Below the pieces are notes generated by a model. That model had not been told where the DNA came from. It saw only the letters and a list, made by a program, of their open reading frames with translations, and searched no databases. The position numbers and the translations under genes are program-made. From NCBI RefSeq assembly GCF_036324505.1, contig NC_086350.1:10557032-10621031 (forward strand): DNA of 64,000 bases, given 5' to 3'. Below are positions 48,797 through 61,400 of this stretch, in pieces (position 1 is the stretch's first letter; each line of letters opens with the position of its first letter). This stretch comes from Eleginops maclovinus. Lineage: Eukaryota > Chordata > Actinopteri > Perciformes > Eleginopidae.

Positions 48797-50560
48797 GGTC
48801 TGTTGGTTTGTCAAAGAGAGGACATTAAAGACATTACAGAATATGGACAAATGACAGAGAAGGTTCTCCCGACTGCTGCGAAGACCCCAGATCACAGCCT
48901 GATGGGAAGAGATCCACAGGGGCTAGACGAGGATATAGATGGATGCTGCTACATCCCAGACCTTTCTTCAGAGACTAACTGCCTCTCAGTCACAAATAAC
49001 TGTAATACGTTTCTTTCTCTTTTTTTGTTTTCTCAATGGTTGAGAGATTGGTGCCATTATCGGTTAAATGGGACTTTAGTAGTGGTGTAATGTGACCAAA
49101 TTTCAAATGGAGATTCATAAATCCACTCAGGACGGCAGGCTGATGTGTGAAATGCAAGCAGACGACTGCCAAAATGTGTTTCATCTTTGCACAGAGCAGA
49201 GAAAGAAACAAACAAGGAGCAAATCTGAGCACTGGTATAACTTGTGGAAGTTCCAGAAAATCTGAAGCGAGTATAGCAATAATGTAATGACATTTCATAC
49301 TGAGTGAATTAGTGTATGTGTGTTTGTGGCTCAAATCACAGTCACTGATTTGTAATGTCTGCACCTTCTGTCTGCACTGAGGACGAAAATGTCACTGAAT
49401 TAAAGTGAGAATGTGATCATTCGACTGTCTTTTGAAACTACCGCATTTCATTTATCAGGGTTTTATTTATGATTTTATTTGCCTCCTTATTTTGTCATTT
49501 AAATAACTGGTAGAGGGTTTTTTTCTAAATGCGTAGCTTTAGCTGCTTTGGAAAGTATGGAGATTGTTTTGTTTGTGGTGGAAAATAACTAAGTACATTT
49601 ACTCAAATATTGCACTAAAGTAATACTTTGACATATTTGTACTTTACTTGATTATTTCCATTTAATTGTTTACTCCACTAGATTTATTTTAAAGCTTCCA
49701 GTTACTAGTTACGTTGTACATTAAAAACACATCTATGCTGATATGGTATAATGCAATGAGACATTGTGCATAATGAGTATTTTTACTTTTAGTATATTTT
49801 GATGCTAAAACTTCTGTACTATTTCCTAAGAAGCATTTTTAAATCAGGACTTCAAAGATTCAAGATTCAGGGGTCGTATTGTCATATGCACAGTAGCTAC
49901 AGTGCAGTTATGGCAATGAAAATCTTAAGTCCTACTACAACAATGCAAGATAGATGTATTTATAAGACATAAAACAATGAAAAAAAGAGTGCGAGAAGAA
50001 CAGAACCGGAAATAAAGTAGTGACCAATGTGCAGGTAAATGCATAAGAAGTCAACTATTTACATTTTACATCTGCATTTTCATCTGTTTTAATTGTTAGT
50101 GTGCCAGGCACTAGGACATGTTTAATGTTTGTTGATTGTTACGTGTGTATTTGCCAACAGACTGCAGATAGATTTGTATATACATGTGTAAAATACAATA
50201 ATATAAGAGCTAACAACCGAATGTTAAATTAAATCAGAATCAGAAATCTGAAAAAGATATGCCATGTAGGTTGACACATGAGGATTTTGCCTTGGTGTAC
50301 ATGGTGCATTCATAAACACAGTCAAAGAAGATACATCTAAGTAAAGGACCAACAAAATAAAATGATACAACTATTTAAAGAAAACTATTGTAACATTAGA
50401 TATGGAGAAATGATTACATGACATTTAGATATCCCTGTAAAAATACTTTACAAGGATAAAATACTGCTTATGGTAGTAAAATATATGTATCACTTTAATT
50501 GGACCATAGTATTTGCACTTTTACTCCAGTAAAGGAGTACTACTTTCAGCACTGGTTGTG
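48797..50560. other. gtf2h1 3' UTR and repeat-rich spacer to hps5
   Basis: The first 600 bases are the probable gtf2h1 3' UTR, with a variant ATTAAA signal near 49399. From about 49575 to 50560 the sequence is transposon-like (see separate entry). No coding signal was seen. Confidence 0.55.
49575..50560. repeat. Non-autonomous DNA-transposon-like element, interrupted
   Basis: The left end, gtggtggaaaataactaagt and acatttactcaa, is roughly the inverse of the right end, where ttttactccagtaaaggagt, actactttcagcactgg precedes 50560. Between them lies a second remnant (49855-49990, with tcaagattcaggggtcgtat and a tail like the 41751 copy). This suggests an element with inverted termini into which another repeat inserted. 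The family is not assigned. Confidence 0.45.
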
Positions 50561-50599
50561 ATAGCCTCCAGCAGGAAGTGTCCTCATCAGCTGAGCCGT

Positions 50600-50740
50600 G
50601 ACAGTTCGCCTGAATGCTGACACACAGGCGTGAGACTCACCGCTGTCTTTCTACACACAAACAGTGAAGAAAATCAACCCTGTGACAGTGGTTTGGTGTG
50701 GATTTGTAGACGAAAACAGTGCAGTTTCATCTGACATTTG
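50600..50740 (+). promoter_or_regulatory. hps5: Probable promoter / noncoding first exon of hps5
   Basis: A GC-richer stretch ends in a good donor (catttg|gtgagt) at 50741. The next exon (52472 onward) carries the start codon after acceptor ctctcag. No TATA box is evident. The assignment rests on position and splice signals only. Confidence 0.4.
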
Positions 50741-51129
50741 GTGAGTTTTTGCTGACAAAACCATACGTGTTGCCTACATCACTATCTTAGCGAGCTAGCA
50801 TGTTTGCTATCATGTTATTGTGAATGCAGAGGCGAGTAAGCGCACTGAACAGTCTTCAGATTTATCTTACTTTGAATAAACCTTTATTTATACCTCACAT
50901 AGCCATTTCGTTCGTATATTATTGTGTTGTGTTTTCTGGGTCCATTAGTTTGATGTTAAAGTTAGCATCAGTGTCAGCAGACAGGTCTCGTGATGCATAG
51001 CAGACAGACGCCCCTTTTAGGTTCTGAAAGCAACTGAATCAATGGTAGTAATTTAACTCCTTTTTGAGACAACTATCCATAAGGAGGCCCTAAGTGAATC
51101 ACTTAGTTTGTTCCACTCACTAACACTAA

Positions 51130-51595
51130 GGTATACTGGATTAAAGTAACTAAGTAGATGTACTCAAGTACTGTACTTAAGTACAACTTTTTTGCTACTT
51201 TCTGCTTCTACTTGACTACAATTCAGAAGTAAATCGTGCACTTTTACACAACTACCTTTAGTTACTCTGCAGATTTTGATTAATTATGTGATGTGTAATC
51301 AACACTTAAATCAGACTTTTAGTTGCACCTGGAGTAAATTCACAAGCTACCCTGCAGTCTACAAAGGTATTAAAACTAGCTGCACATTTACCAGCTTTGA
51401 TAACTTTAATGCATCAATATTTAAAATCAAAACATACAATGTATATTATTCCGAAATGGGCCAATTGACTCAGTGAATACTTTTACTTTTGGTACTTTAT
51501 GTACATTTTGACACCAATACTTTTCTACTTTAACATTTGACATTATAGTTATTTCTAAGTACAAGATCTGAGTACTTCTTCCACATCTGCTTATT
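51130..51595. repeat. Dispersed element in hps5 intron 1
   Basis: gtactcaagtactgtacttaagtac at the left and gatctgagtacttcttccac at the right form imperfect inverted ends of the same family as the 49575 element. The interior is unrelated AT-rich sequence. Confidence 0.45.
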
Positions 51596-52493
51596 TAACG
51601 ACACAGTACGGACGTTTGAAAAGTAAAGGTTTGTTAACCATTATAGTTCACACATTAAAGGTACTTTCATTGGGTTTTTACTATAAAATTGTATGAAGGC
51701 TACTTCGATTAAGTACCCAGATATTTAATTTGGGCAAAAGTAGCAATACATTTGATTTAATTTCTGTCGCTAATTGACTTGAAAACTCTTTTGTAACATA
51801 CATTCATTTTGAAAAATTCAAGCAGTCATTTGCAAAGCCTGAGCCAGTATAAGGGAACATTTTTTCCCTTAGGTCTGATTAGATCTGTGCACATCTCTAA
51901 CCCTAAATAAATACCTTCCTGAAGCTGACATTAGAGTGTTAACAAATACAGACACAGATTTCAAAGGTGACCGTTTCTTCTCACGTTCTTTTTAAATATT
52001 TCTCAACTTAAATGCTTTGGAGCAATTATATTCTGTCAGTTAATTTCTAAGTGTTTTTTTAAATGTAGAAAACACACTACTGTTTTTGACAGTTATTCAA
52101 ATGATCTACAGCTTCAGTTCTGCTTCCTCATAATTTGGTTTTGACAGTAAATCAAAGCCAAACTACACAGTGTTGTGCTGCATTTTCAGCTGAATGGTGC
52201 CCTGTTTAATGTTCTTTCTGGAAAAATTAACTGAGACCTCCAGGATAGCAGAAATTTGAACAACTATTTTGCTGCACTAGTGATGAGAACATGTTTTCAC
52301 CAGGGTTTTCACTTTACGGTGTAAAATGAAGTCATGAATGGTCAATTTGAGAAAGTAGGTATGCTGCTGAAAGTCATATGATGCAGCTGAGGGCCGAGGT
52401 ATGCAAGGAAGCAGACGCAGTTACTCCTGAAGCAGCTCACATTTTCCCATACTTGTCTTATTGTCTCTCAGTTGTTAAGGATCACCAGTGAAG

Positions 52494-55400
52494 ATGCCTC
52501 TGATACCGGTTGTGCCAGAGAACCACAGTCATGTCCTGGCAGAGTTTGACTGCCTCGATCCGCTTCTGTCTGCTCTCCGTCTGGACTCCGGCAGACTAAA
52601 GGTAGGTTTACGGTAAATCACACATGAGAAATGAGTGGCTCTGATACCACAACCTTGAGTGTCTGCCAATATTGAATGGCATCTGAAACAGTCTGTTTAA
52701 ACAAGTATGGAGTTCTGAATATGTTTGTTTGGATGCAATTTGTCAGGGTTTACTTTATAATTGATGTGTAGTCATTTATTATTCATATACATTAAAAACC
52801 CAACATCCCTGAATAGACCTTTTAAGGGCAGAAGAATATTTAGACGATTAAGAACGTCAGATTGTCTTTCGACAAGTGACTGCACTACACATGCAAATCA
52901 CGACAATATCCCCAATAAATTGCACATTTGTTGATGTAGAAGAGTAAACTCTGTGCACGCTTTGTTTCAGTGTACCTGTTTGGCAGTGTCAAGGAAGTGG
53001 CTCGCTTAGGAACATCAGCAGGAGGGTTGCACCTGATCCAGAAGGAGGGCTGGAAGCAGAGGCTCATCCTCACCCACAAGGTAATATGTGACCGAGGGGC
53101 TTTGTGCAAAAAATACAGAGTTGATTCTTTTCTCAAAGCTGCAGAAAATAGGAAATACAGTGTTGGTTTCTCTTTGTTTCTTTTAACTCCTAATCCTTGT
53201 GCACTCTGCTTCAGGAGGGATCTATTACCCAGGTGGCGTGTTGCCCTCATGACGAAGACTTTATCGCGGTTGCAACAAGGTTAGAGTCTTTCCATGAAAT
53301 AGATACATCTCTTTAGTACAGTATCTCCGTGTCTGGTTGTGTGGCCTGTACTGTCCTCAGTGTTTGTCTCTGCTACAGTCAGGGTCTGGTGGTGGTGTGG
53401 GAGCTGCAGCTGGAGCGGCGGGGTCGTCCGGAGAGAGTGAGTGTCTCCTGGGAGCACAGAGGCCAGACCATCACGGCACTCTGCTGGGACTCAAGCACAC
53501 TCAGAGTTTTCGCCGGGGACATGGGAGGCAAGGTGTCCTTTCTACGTGCGGGATCCTCCAAGCTGGGCAAGGTAGTGGCTGCTGATCCACAACACTTGTT
53601 TGTTTCCTCAATACTGTATATAATGTAGATATACTATATACGGTATGTGATTAGTTTAAGGCTCTACCGACTACATCAAATCTTCATTCTTAATGTTGAC
53701 ATGCAAATTCTAAATCAACATTTTAAAACATTGAACACTTCTTCAGTTTAGGTTCTTATTAGTATAATACTATTCTACTCTTCTGTATTATTGCGTTGTT
53801 TAGTCAAAATGAATTTTTATTAAGTCTGTGTTTTAACATCTTCTTATTTGTATAGATGCCATAAATGTTTGATAATATTTTCTGTTTCTAGGGGTCGGCA
53901 TTCGTTATGTTCCCTGTTCAGACCGTCACCACTGTAGACTCCAGAGTGGTTCAGCTCGGCTACCAAGACGGCCGCCTGCTGGTGTCTTCCTTGAGCCGCT
54001 GCTACCTCTGCGACACAGAGAGGTGAGGACCACCACAGCTGCGTCTCTCTAGTGGGAAAGACCCTCAGCTAAGGTTTTCCTTGCATGCAAAAATAGCAGA
54101 AAACTGCAATTTTAGGCTCTCAAATATGGATATGTCCTGCTTTTCTCAGTTTTATATAATATTAAAGTAAACATCTTTGGGTTTCGGGGAAAACAAAAGA
54201 TATTAAAATATAAGTAAGAAATTGGGATAGGCATTAGTACTATATTCTAAAATGTATAGACCGAAACGATTAATCAGTATAAGCACCGGCACATAGTTGA
54301 AAGTGAAAATATTCATATTTTATATCAAATATTAGTTCCAGGCTTAAGATTGGTTCTCTTGCTCTCAGGGAGAAGTTTTGGCGTGTTGGATATAAGGAGC
54401 GTGACGGAGAGTATGGAGCGTGCTTTTACCCTCAGAACAGGGGGTTATTGGTCGGTCAGCCTCCCCTGCTGTACTCCGCCCGGCCGGGGTCTCGAATATG
54501 GGAGGCCAGCTTCAACGGGGAGGTTCTGAGCACCCATCAGTTCAAACAGCCCCTGGCCTGTCCTCCTCTTCCTCTCGTCACTTACAGGTAATGATTGTTC
54601 CTGCTTTTAAAATGTCTTCTTTGAATTGCCAAACTACTAATTTGTCTTTTCTTTTTTTTAATCGTCCTACATTCATGCAGAGATGAGCCACATTACAACC
54701 CAGCACAGAAGAGCCCGCAGTCAATCGCCTTCCCTAAGCTGCTTTACTTTGGGTAATGTTAGATATCATTTATGTATGTTATATCTTAGTTTTGAGGCTT
54801 GTTGATCACTTATTTTATCATATGCACATTATTGATTGAAGTACATTGAAAACACTAGACTACATCAATATGAAAACCCTCCCATCATCGTTTATTAACT
54901 CACTCGACAACCTGTACACTTTACTTTCATTTATAGAGACCAGAACCTGCTGACCTGGACTGAATCTGCAATTTATATCTTCACACCTCAGAACGGACAA
55001 GTGCTTCTGTGGACTGAAGTCAAAGGTGTGTTTATCCTGCTTTCTCCTCAAACACCGCCAACAATCCTTTGGTGTAGTGAAGCAAATGTTTAATTCATAA
55101 AGACCAATAGCCGTTAATTAGATCTGTTTTATTTGTTGGTGTGATAGGCATTATGAAAAGTGTGTTGATTGTTATGTGTGTCATTAAGTATAATCTGGCA
55201 TAGAGCTTCTCTTCTTTTGATATTAATGTATTTTAAATGTGCTTGTTTAATAAAGATGTATACAGCCGTGGAAAAAATTAAGAGACCACTTCAGCGTTAT
55301 CATTTTCTCTTGTTTTATTATTTACAGGTATGTCTTTGAATTAAACGACATTTCTATTCTTTTTATTGTATTCTATAAACTACTGACAATTTTTTTCGGT

Positions 55401-58400
55401 GTTGGAATTCAACAAACACTGGAATGGCTGCCATACATGTAGAGATAAAGATTTAAGAACAATTTGGAGTGGTTTCTTAATTTTTTCCGGAGCTGTATAT
55501 TTAAAACTTTAAAAAAGAACGTGGAAAGGTTTCAAATGTTTAGAAGTTCAACATTGATATGTAGTGTAAAAATTATCCAACCTGTTTTTTTGATTTTGCA
55601 GACCTGGTTGACGTTGCAGTCTACCGCAACGAGCTCTTCTGTCTCCATGGCAGCGGGCGTCTGTCCCACCTCTCGCTGCTGTCTGCAGAGCGCTGTGTGG
55701 AGCGTCTGCTGCGCAGGGAGTCCTGGCCTCTGGCGGCTGTGGTCTGCTGTATGTTCCAGCACACAATCTCCACCAGCAGGGTAAGACGGCTGCTCTCTGT
55801 GTGCTGTGATCCCTGGTGTTATCTGGCTGATGTTCTTATGACTTCCTGTGTTTACTAGGATAAAGCACAGTATACCTGTAGAGCTGTCACCTAACAAGGC
55901 CTGACCATGTGCTAGATATGGCTCCTGCTAGCAGTATTACACTTTTAATACATCCGTAACAAGGGATTATCGTGGTACTTTTTAAAATGTAAATAACGTG
56001 TGCTAATTGTTTCCAGACTGTGAAAATATAAACATTAATATATAATATAATATATACATTAAATAATTCAGTTATTGTGTGGCATAGTGTAATAAAAAAT
56101 GGTAATTTAAAAGGTTAAACAACATTTTTGGACTGATGTTATTTTAAATATTTAATTCAGTATGAGTGTAAATAGTATTATTCATTATTATAGCAGTTTT
56201 CTGACACTGGATGTTTGTCGTCTGAGCAAATCAGAACACTTTTGTGTGAGGCACCATCATTTAAGTTTGAAGTAAATGAAAACTTAAATCTATCTTACCT
56301 AGATTTCTCATATTCTGAGTAAGGTCTCCCCATGTGATGATAAAGCATCAGCAAGCCTTGCTCATCATCATTCCTGTTTAATTCAGGCCAGGAAATCAAT
56401 TCCCATCGACCGTCTTGAACACCTCAGGTCTCAGCTCAGCCCCGGCACACACCCGGAGCTGTGTGTACAGCTGGAGGAAGTCATCTCTAAACTGGAGCCT
56501 CTGGACTCGGCCTCCAGCAGCCGCAGGAGCAGCATCTCCTCACACGTAAGTTAAATGACCCGTGGAGTTACCTGAACCTGGAAATTATAGATTAGCATTC
56601 AACTTTTATTTTATTCACTTTTCTGTCAGGACAGGCTTCCAATCTTTGCAAGCAGGAATAATTCCACAGTCATTCAATACATTTCTATTCTTTGAGCTTA
56701 TTTTAAGTGAAGCATGCAGCCTCTGCTTAGTCGTATGTAAGAAATGGGTTTGCTGATCTCAGCATTATCCAGGAGAGCTTCAACGTCCTGGACTGTGGGA
56801 TCTATCGTGTGATCAGCCGCAGAGGAAGCCAGTCAGACGAGGAGACGAGCTCCCTCATCAACCAGTCCATGTCCGAGGAGGAGCGACTCAAAGAGTTCAG
56901 TTTTGTGCAGGAAGAGGATCAGGTTGATCATGGTAAGAGACCGGCAGCTGCCTGATAAACATAAGCTGGCTGTAGAAAGGCTTTATTTCAATTCAGGGTT
57001 GTTTTTCAATACTGACACCTTAAGAGCTGACACATTTTATGAATGAAAAGGTCATTTACAAATGTATTATACTATAACTGATTATACATACTAGTTATAA
57101 TAATAATAATTACCAGCTGGTTTGTTTGGAAATGCAACAACTCTAGTTAAAATGAGAGACCATGGAGACCAGTTTTTGACTATCTTCTTCTTAAAAACAC
57201 TTTCTTGTTTACCTCTACTTTTTCTTTAATCTACACAGGAACAAACTTCTTTTCTGCCTCTTCTGACTTTAATTTAAAAAAAGAGTGAAGTTACTTTCAG
57301 AATTATATCTGCTGCTTTAAAAACAAAAAAAAACATGCAGAAAAATTTAGATATTTGTCATTTTGAGCATCTGTAGCTGCTAAAACATGTATTAGTATAA
57401 ACATTTGAAATTAATTTTACTCTTTGTTTTTATCTCTATTGCTGTAATAGTAATTCAAAATCAGCCTTGTATGTTTGCCACTAAAATGAATACGCTTTTT
57501 GATTTGAAACTGTTCCTGAATCTGCTGTGGGAGCTAAACGATCACTCCGCCGTCTGATGTGCTTTATGAATACACCCTTTACTTTGGCACGCTGTTAACA
57601 TCGAGTTTCCTGTCTGTTCCATTGTGTCACACATAAATCACTATTTTCGTTATTTTTTTACATTGTGCAGCATTTAATTTACGTTTCCTCTCGAGTGGTG
57701 TCTGGCACCTCTGCTCCATCTGCTTGCATTATGTCCTCTGCCTTTCATCGTTCCCCTGCAGTATCCATCCATCTGTGTTTGTCCTCTGGCTCTTGCCCCC
57801 ATCTACCTTCAGATCCACAGAGCGGTGAGCGAGTGGAGGCCGAGCGATCAGATTCAGGCCTGCAGTTCCACCTCCCCCTCTCATTTCGCCCCAAACCCCC
57901 CCGCATCGCACTGCAGGCTGTCAAAGACAGGTGAACGTGCAGAGAGATAGAGGACAGACATACACATCAGATCGTGTTCATTGTTACTTTTTATTACTTT
58001 GTCATGATTATATTTACTTTAATATCATGCGCAATATTTCCTATTAACGAAGGAAAGGTCCAGAGCGCTTGGAAGTCATTAAGCCTTTATTCAGATTGAT
58101 TTTTAATGCTAACATCAAAACATAGACAAGTGTTGTTTAGATAAAGCTGGATTACAGTCGACGCAAACAGCCTTCTTCAGGGTTTTGTTATTTTATGTTG
58201 CTCATTCTTTGAGGTATTACTGTTTTTTATGCACTTTATTTGGATTACTCTATTGTTTAATTAAGTTAGGGTTAGCTTTTCTTGTGTCACATACACAAAA
58301 GTGGAGCTGCAAGACATTAGATAGCTTTGAGTTTTATTCAACACAAATGATCAAATATTTCCCTTTTCTTATTGAGTATTGAAACTCCCACAATTACTAT

Positions 58401-61400
58401 ATTTGTAAGTGCAGCTGTGTTTGTAGGTGTCTCACTTCCCCTTTCCAGTGAAAAAGCACATGTAGTTTTTTAAATTAACATCGATTATCTGTGGAGAAGC
58501 ATGTGGCAGGTTTCATTTCCAAGCATCTCACCCATTGGTCATTAGTCATGTGAAAACCTTTTTAGTTCTGTTTTCCTTTCGGATTGTTAACACATCTAAT
58601 GTAATATGATGAAGGGGTTGTTGTAATATTAAGTCGTTGTTGTTTTCAGTGTTTCTAGTTTTGTTAAGAAAACAACGGAGAAGATCAACACCCTCCAGAT
58701 GAACTCGGAGCTCTGGCAGCGGACTGAATTCAAAGAGGGTGGACAGGCAGAAATCTCAGCCACCGCTTCGTACTTAGAAGAAATGGACAATGAGTGAGTA
58801 AAGACCTGAACGAGTGGACCTTAACCACTTATTACTGAGTATTCCTCACAAGTGTTTCTATTTTATTTGTCATTAGGTTGAATTGTGGACTATTAACTTG
58901 TTTTGAATACACTGTTTCAAGTAAAGAGATTTATATCTGTCATCACAGAGTTGATGATGAAATGCCGAACATGGAGGCCGACATGCAGGACCTCCGATCA
59001 GCGACGGAGCGAGCTATGTAAGTGCAGCACACCTTTTTGATAGACTCCACTTGCAAGATTCCACAGCCTTTTGGTACTTAAATTACAATTGTTTAAAATA
59101 AGCTCCCAGATTCAAGATCCTTTGGTGCTGCTGGACCCAGTCTGCCTGGGAGAAACTCTGCTGGAGTGGCTGGTGGTGCTGGAACGAATCCTCGGACCTG
59201 CAGAGGACGGGTCAGCTGCTGCCAGTGATTCAATCACAGACGGTCTAGGAGAAGAGCGTTGGGATTATCTGAACACCTGCTCCGAGCAACCAGAGGAGTC
59301 TTCGTTGTCGTCATGTGAACCAGGAGAGAGCATCATAGAGGAGAAGACAGCGGAGTCTCCTGAGCTCGGAGAAAAAGAGGACCAGTGTGACTTCTCTGAG
59401 AAAGAGCATGAGGTGTCAAATGAGACTCGTCCAGATCCAGTTCGAGTGGCGTCTCCCAAACCTGTACCGACGGATCTCCTGGCTGATCTCAGCCAGCTGG
59501 CAACGCTCTACACAGAGCTGAGCTGCTTCAGGAAGCAGGAGAATGAACAAGCATTGGGATGCGTAGCTTTCCTGCGCCGCTACTTCTTTCTGCTGGACCA
59601 GGAGCGTGTGAGGAGGATGTGTCTGCTGTGTCATCAGCAGCAGCCCGAGGCACAGAGCTCCTTCACTCAGGCCATTCTAGGTCAGAAGCTTCTCCTTAAA
59701 TCCCTGATTTCTAACTTCTGTATTTCCTTTAAGAATTAAAATGTCACAAATACAGAAAGAAAACTTCATATGTGGATAATATACAGAGAACACACTTAAA
59801 GGAGCAACAACATAGCGGTCTTCTGCTATTTGAAATAATTAGTTTTTAGTGAGGTCACCTAATCCTAATATCACATGCAGGTGGCTCGCGGCTTTGCACC
59901 ACCGACCAGCCAAATAAAAACAATGTTTATCCCTGAACAGTCTGTGGATAAAAAGTTGATTTCACACACTGTAGAGGTAAAAAAAAAGTCAGCATTATTC
60001 AAAGAAAGTCCTTAAATGTCAGAAACACTTTCAGAGTCAAATCAGTTCAGCTGTTGCTTCTAAGCAATAAAAAACATTTTGAAAATAGAGCATCCGGTCT
60101 ATGATTGTGCATTTATTTTTAGGTTACTATCTCCGACATTAACACTCTTTTGATCGTCAGAATAGCCAGGTGCTGCTTATCACAGACATGGCTGGGTAAT
60201 TAATCTCTGTTTGGTTCTGAGTAGGTGAGAGAAAACTGTATTAACGTGTATCTGCAATCTATAATCCACTTTATGTAGCATCTCTACATTCAAATCTGAG
60301 CCCCATGCATCTCTGACACCCATTAGTATAATCTTAAATGATGTTAGAAACGTTTGTCTCTGTAGATCTCACTCGGCACAGTAAGGTGGTGGAGGTGATT
60401 CAGAGAGGAGATCTGCTGAGATCCCTGCGCAGTCTGAGAGAGCTGCAGCCCTGGAGTGCACCCCCTCTCCTCGCTCACTTACACAGGTCAGCACACACAT
60501 TTATTATTGATCAACTCGTACTTGTATCACAGTGATGGACGTGTTATTTATCTCTGTTGTCATCCAGACTGTATGAGAAGCACGGGGAGGCGGCTGTACG
60601 CTCCTTTACGCAATTTTATCCCACGATAACTCCTGCGGATGTGATGACCATGGCTCAGCAAAGCCACTTCCTGGCATACCTGGATAATCTGGTCCAATCT
60701 CGAACTGAAGAGGACAGGTACAAATGTAGTTTCATCTATTTGTTCAACACCTTGAAATCCCCTTGTTGCTGTAGTTAACATTTATGTCTTCCTTAGGTTG
60801 TCATTTCTGCAGTCCCTTCTTGAACCAGAATCACTGAGACAGGATTGGCTAGAGCTGGCACTTACCCACGATGCACCTCAACGCTGTGACACGCTGACCC
60901 CCGATGGACAGCCCAGGTTGGTCCTGTTTGTGTGTGGAAAATGCAAAAAAAATAGATTGAAGATTATTCATTTTTAACATAAAATATAACACTTAAAGAG
61001 CAAGTTTAGTTACTATGATGGGAACATACCACTTCTGCATTCTGTCTATGCCAAACGAAGGTAAACAAATAAAGTGAGAGTGAATTATATTAATACATAT
61101 TTAATGGGACTCCTGCTGCAGGTGGCACTCTCACTGTTTCAGCTGGGGTTACGGACGCCTCCTGTCTCTCCTGATCCGTCTTCCTGCTGACCTGTCCTCC
61201 AAGCAGAAGATGGCGGAGACGTGCCGCAGTCACGGGTACTTCTAATATTCAACATAATTTTTTGCTGGTTGTTTGTGAGTTTCATTTTTAACATCATGTA
61301 TAATGTGTGTGTGCAGTTACTGGACGGGCTACATCTCCCTCTGCTGTGAGCTGCAGCGCCGCACAGAGGCGTTCTCCACCATCTGTCAACTGGATGACAT

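Noticed and set aside
57665..57812. Longer hps5 exon extending left of 57813
   Set aside because: The frame is open but not HPS5-like. The acceptor ccttcag before 57813 joins exon 56773-56932 in phase.
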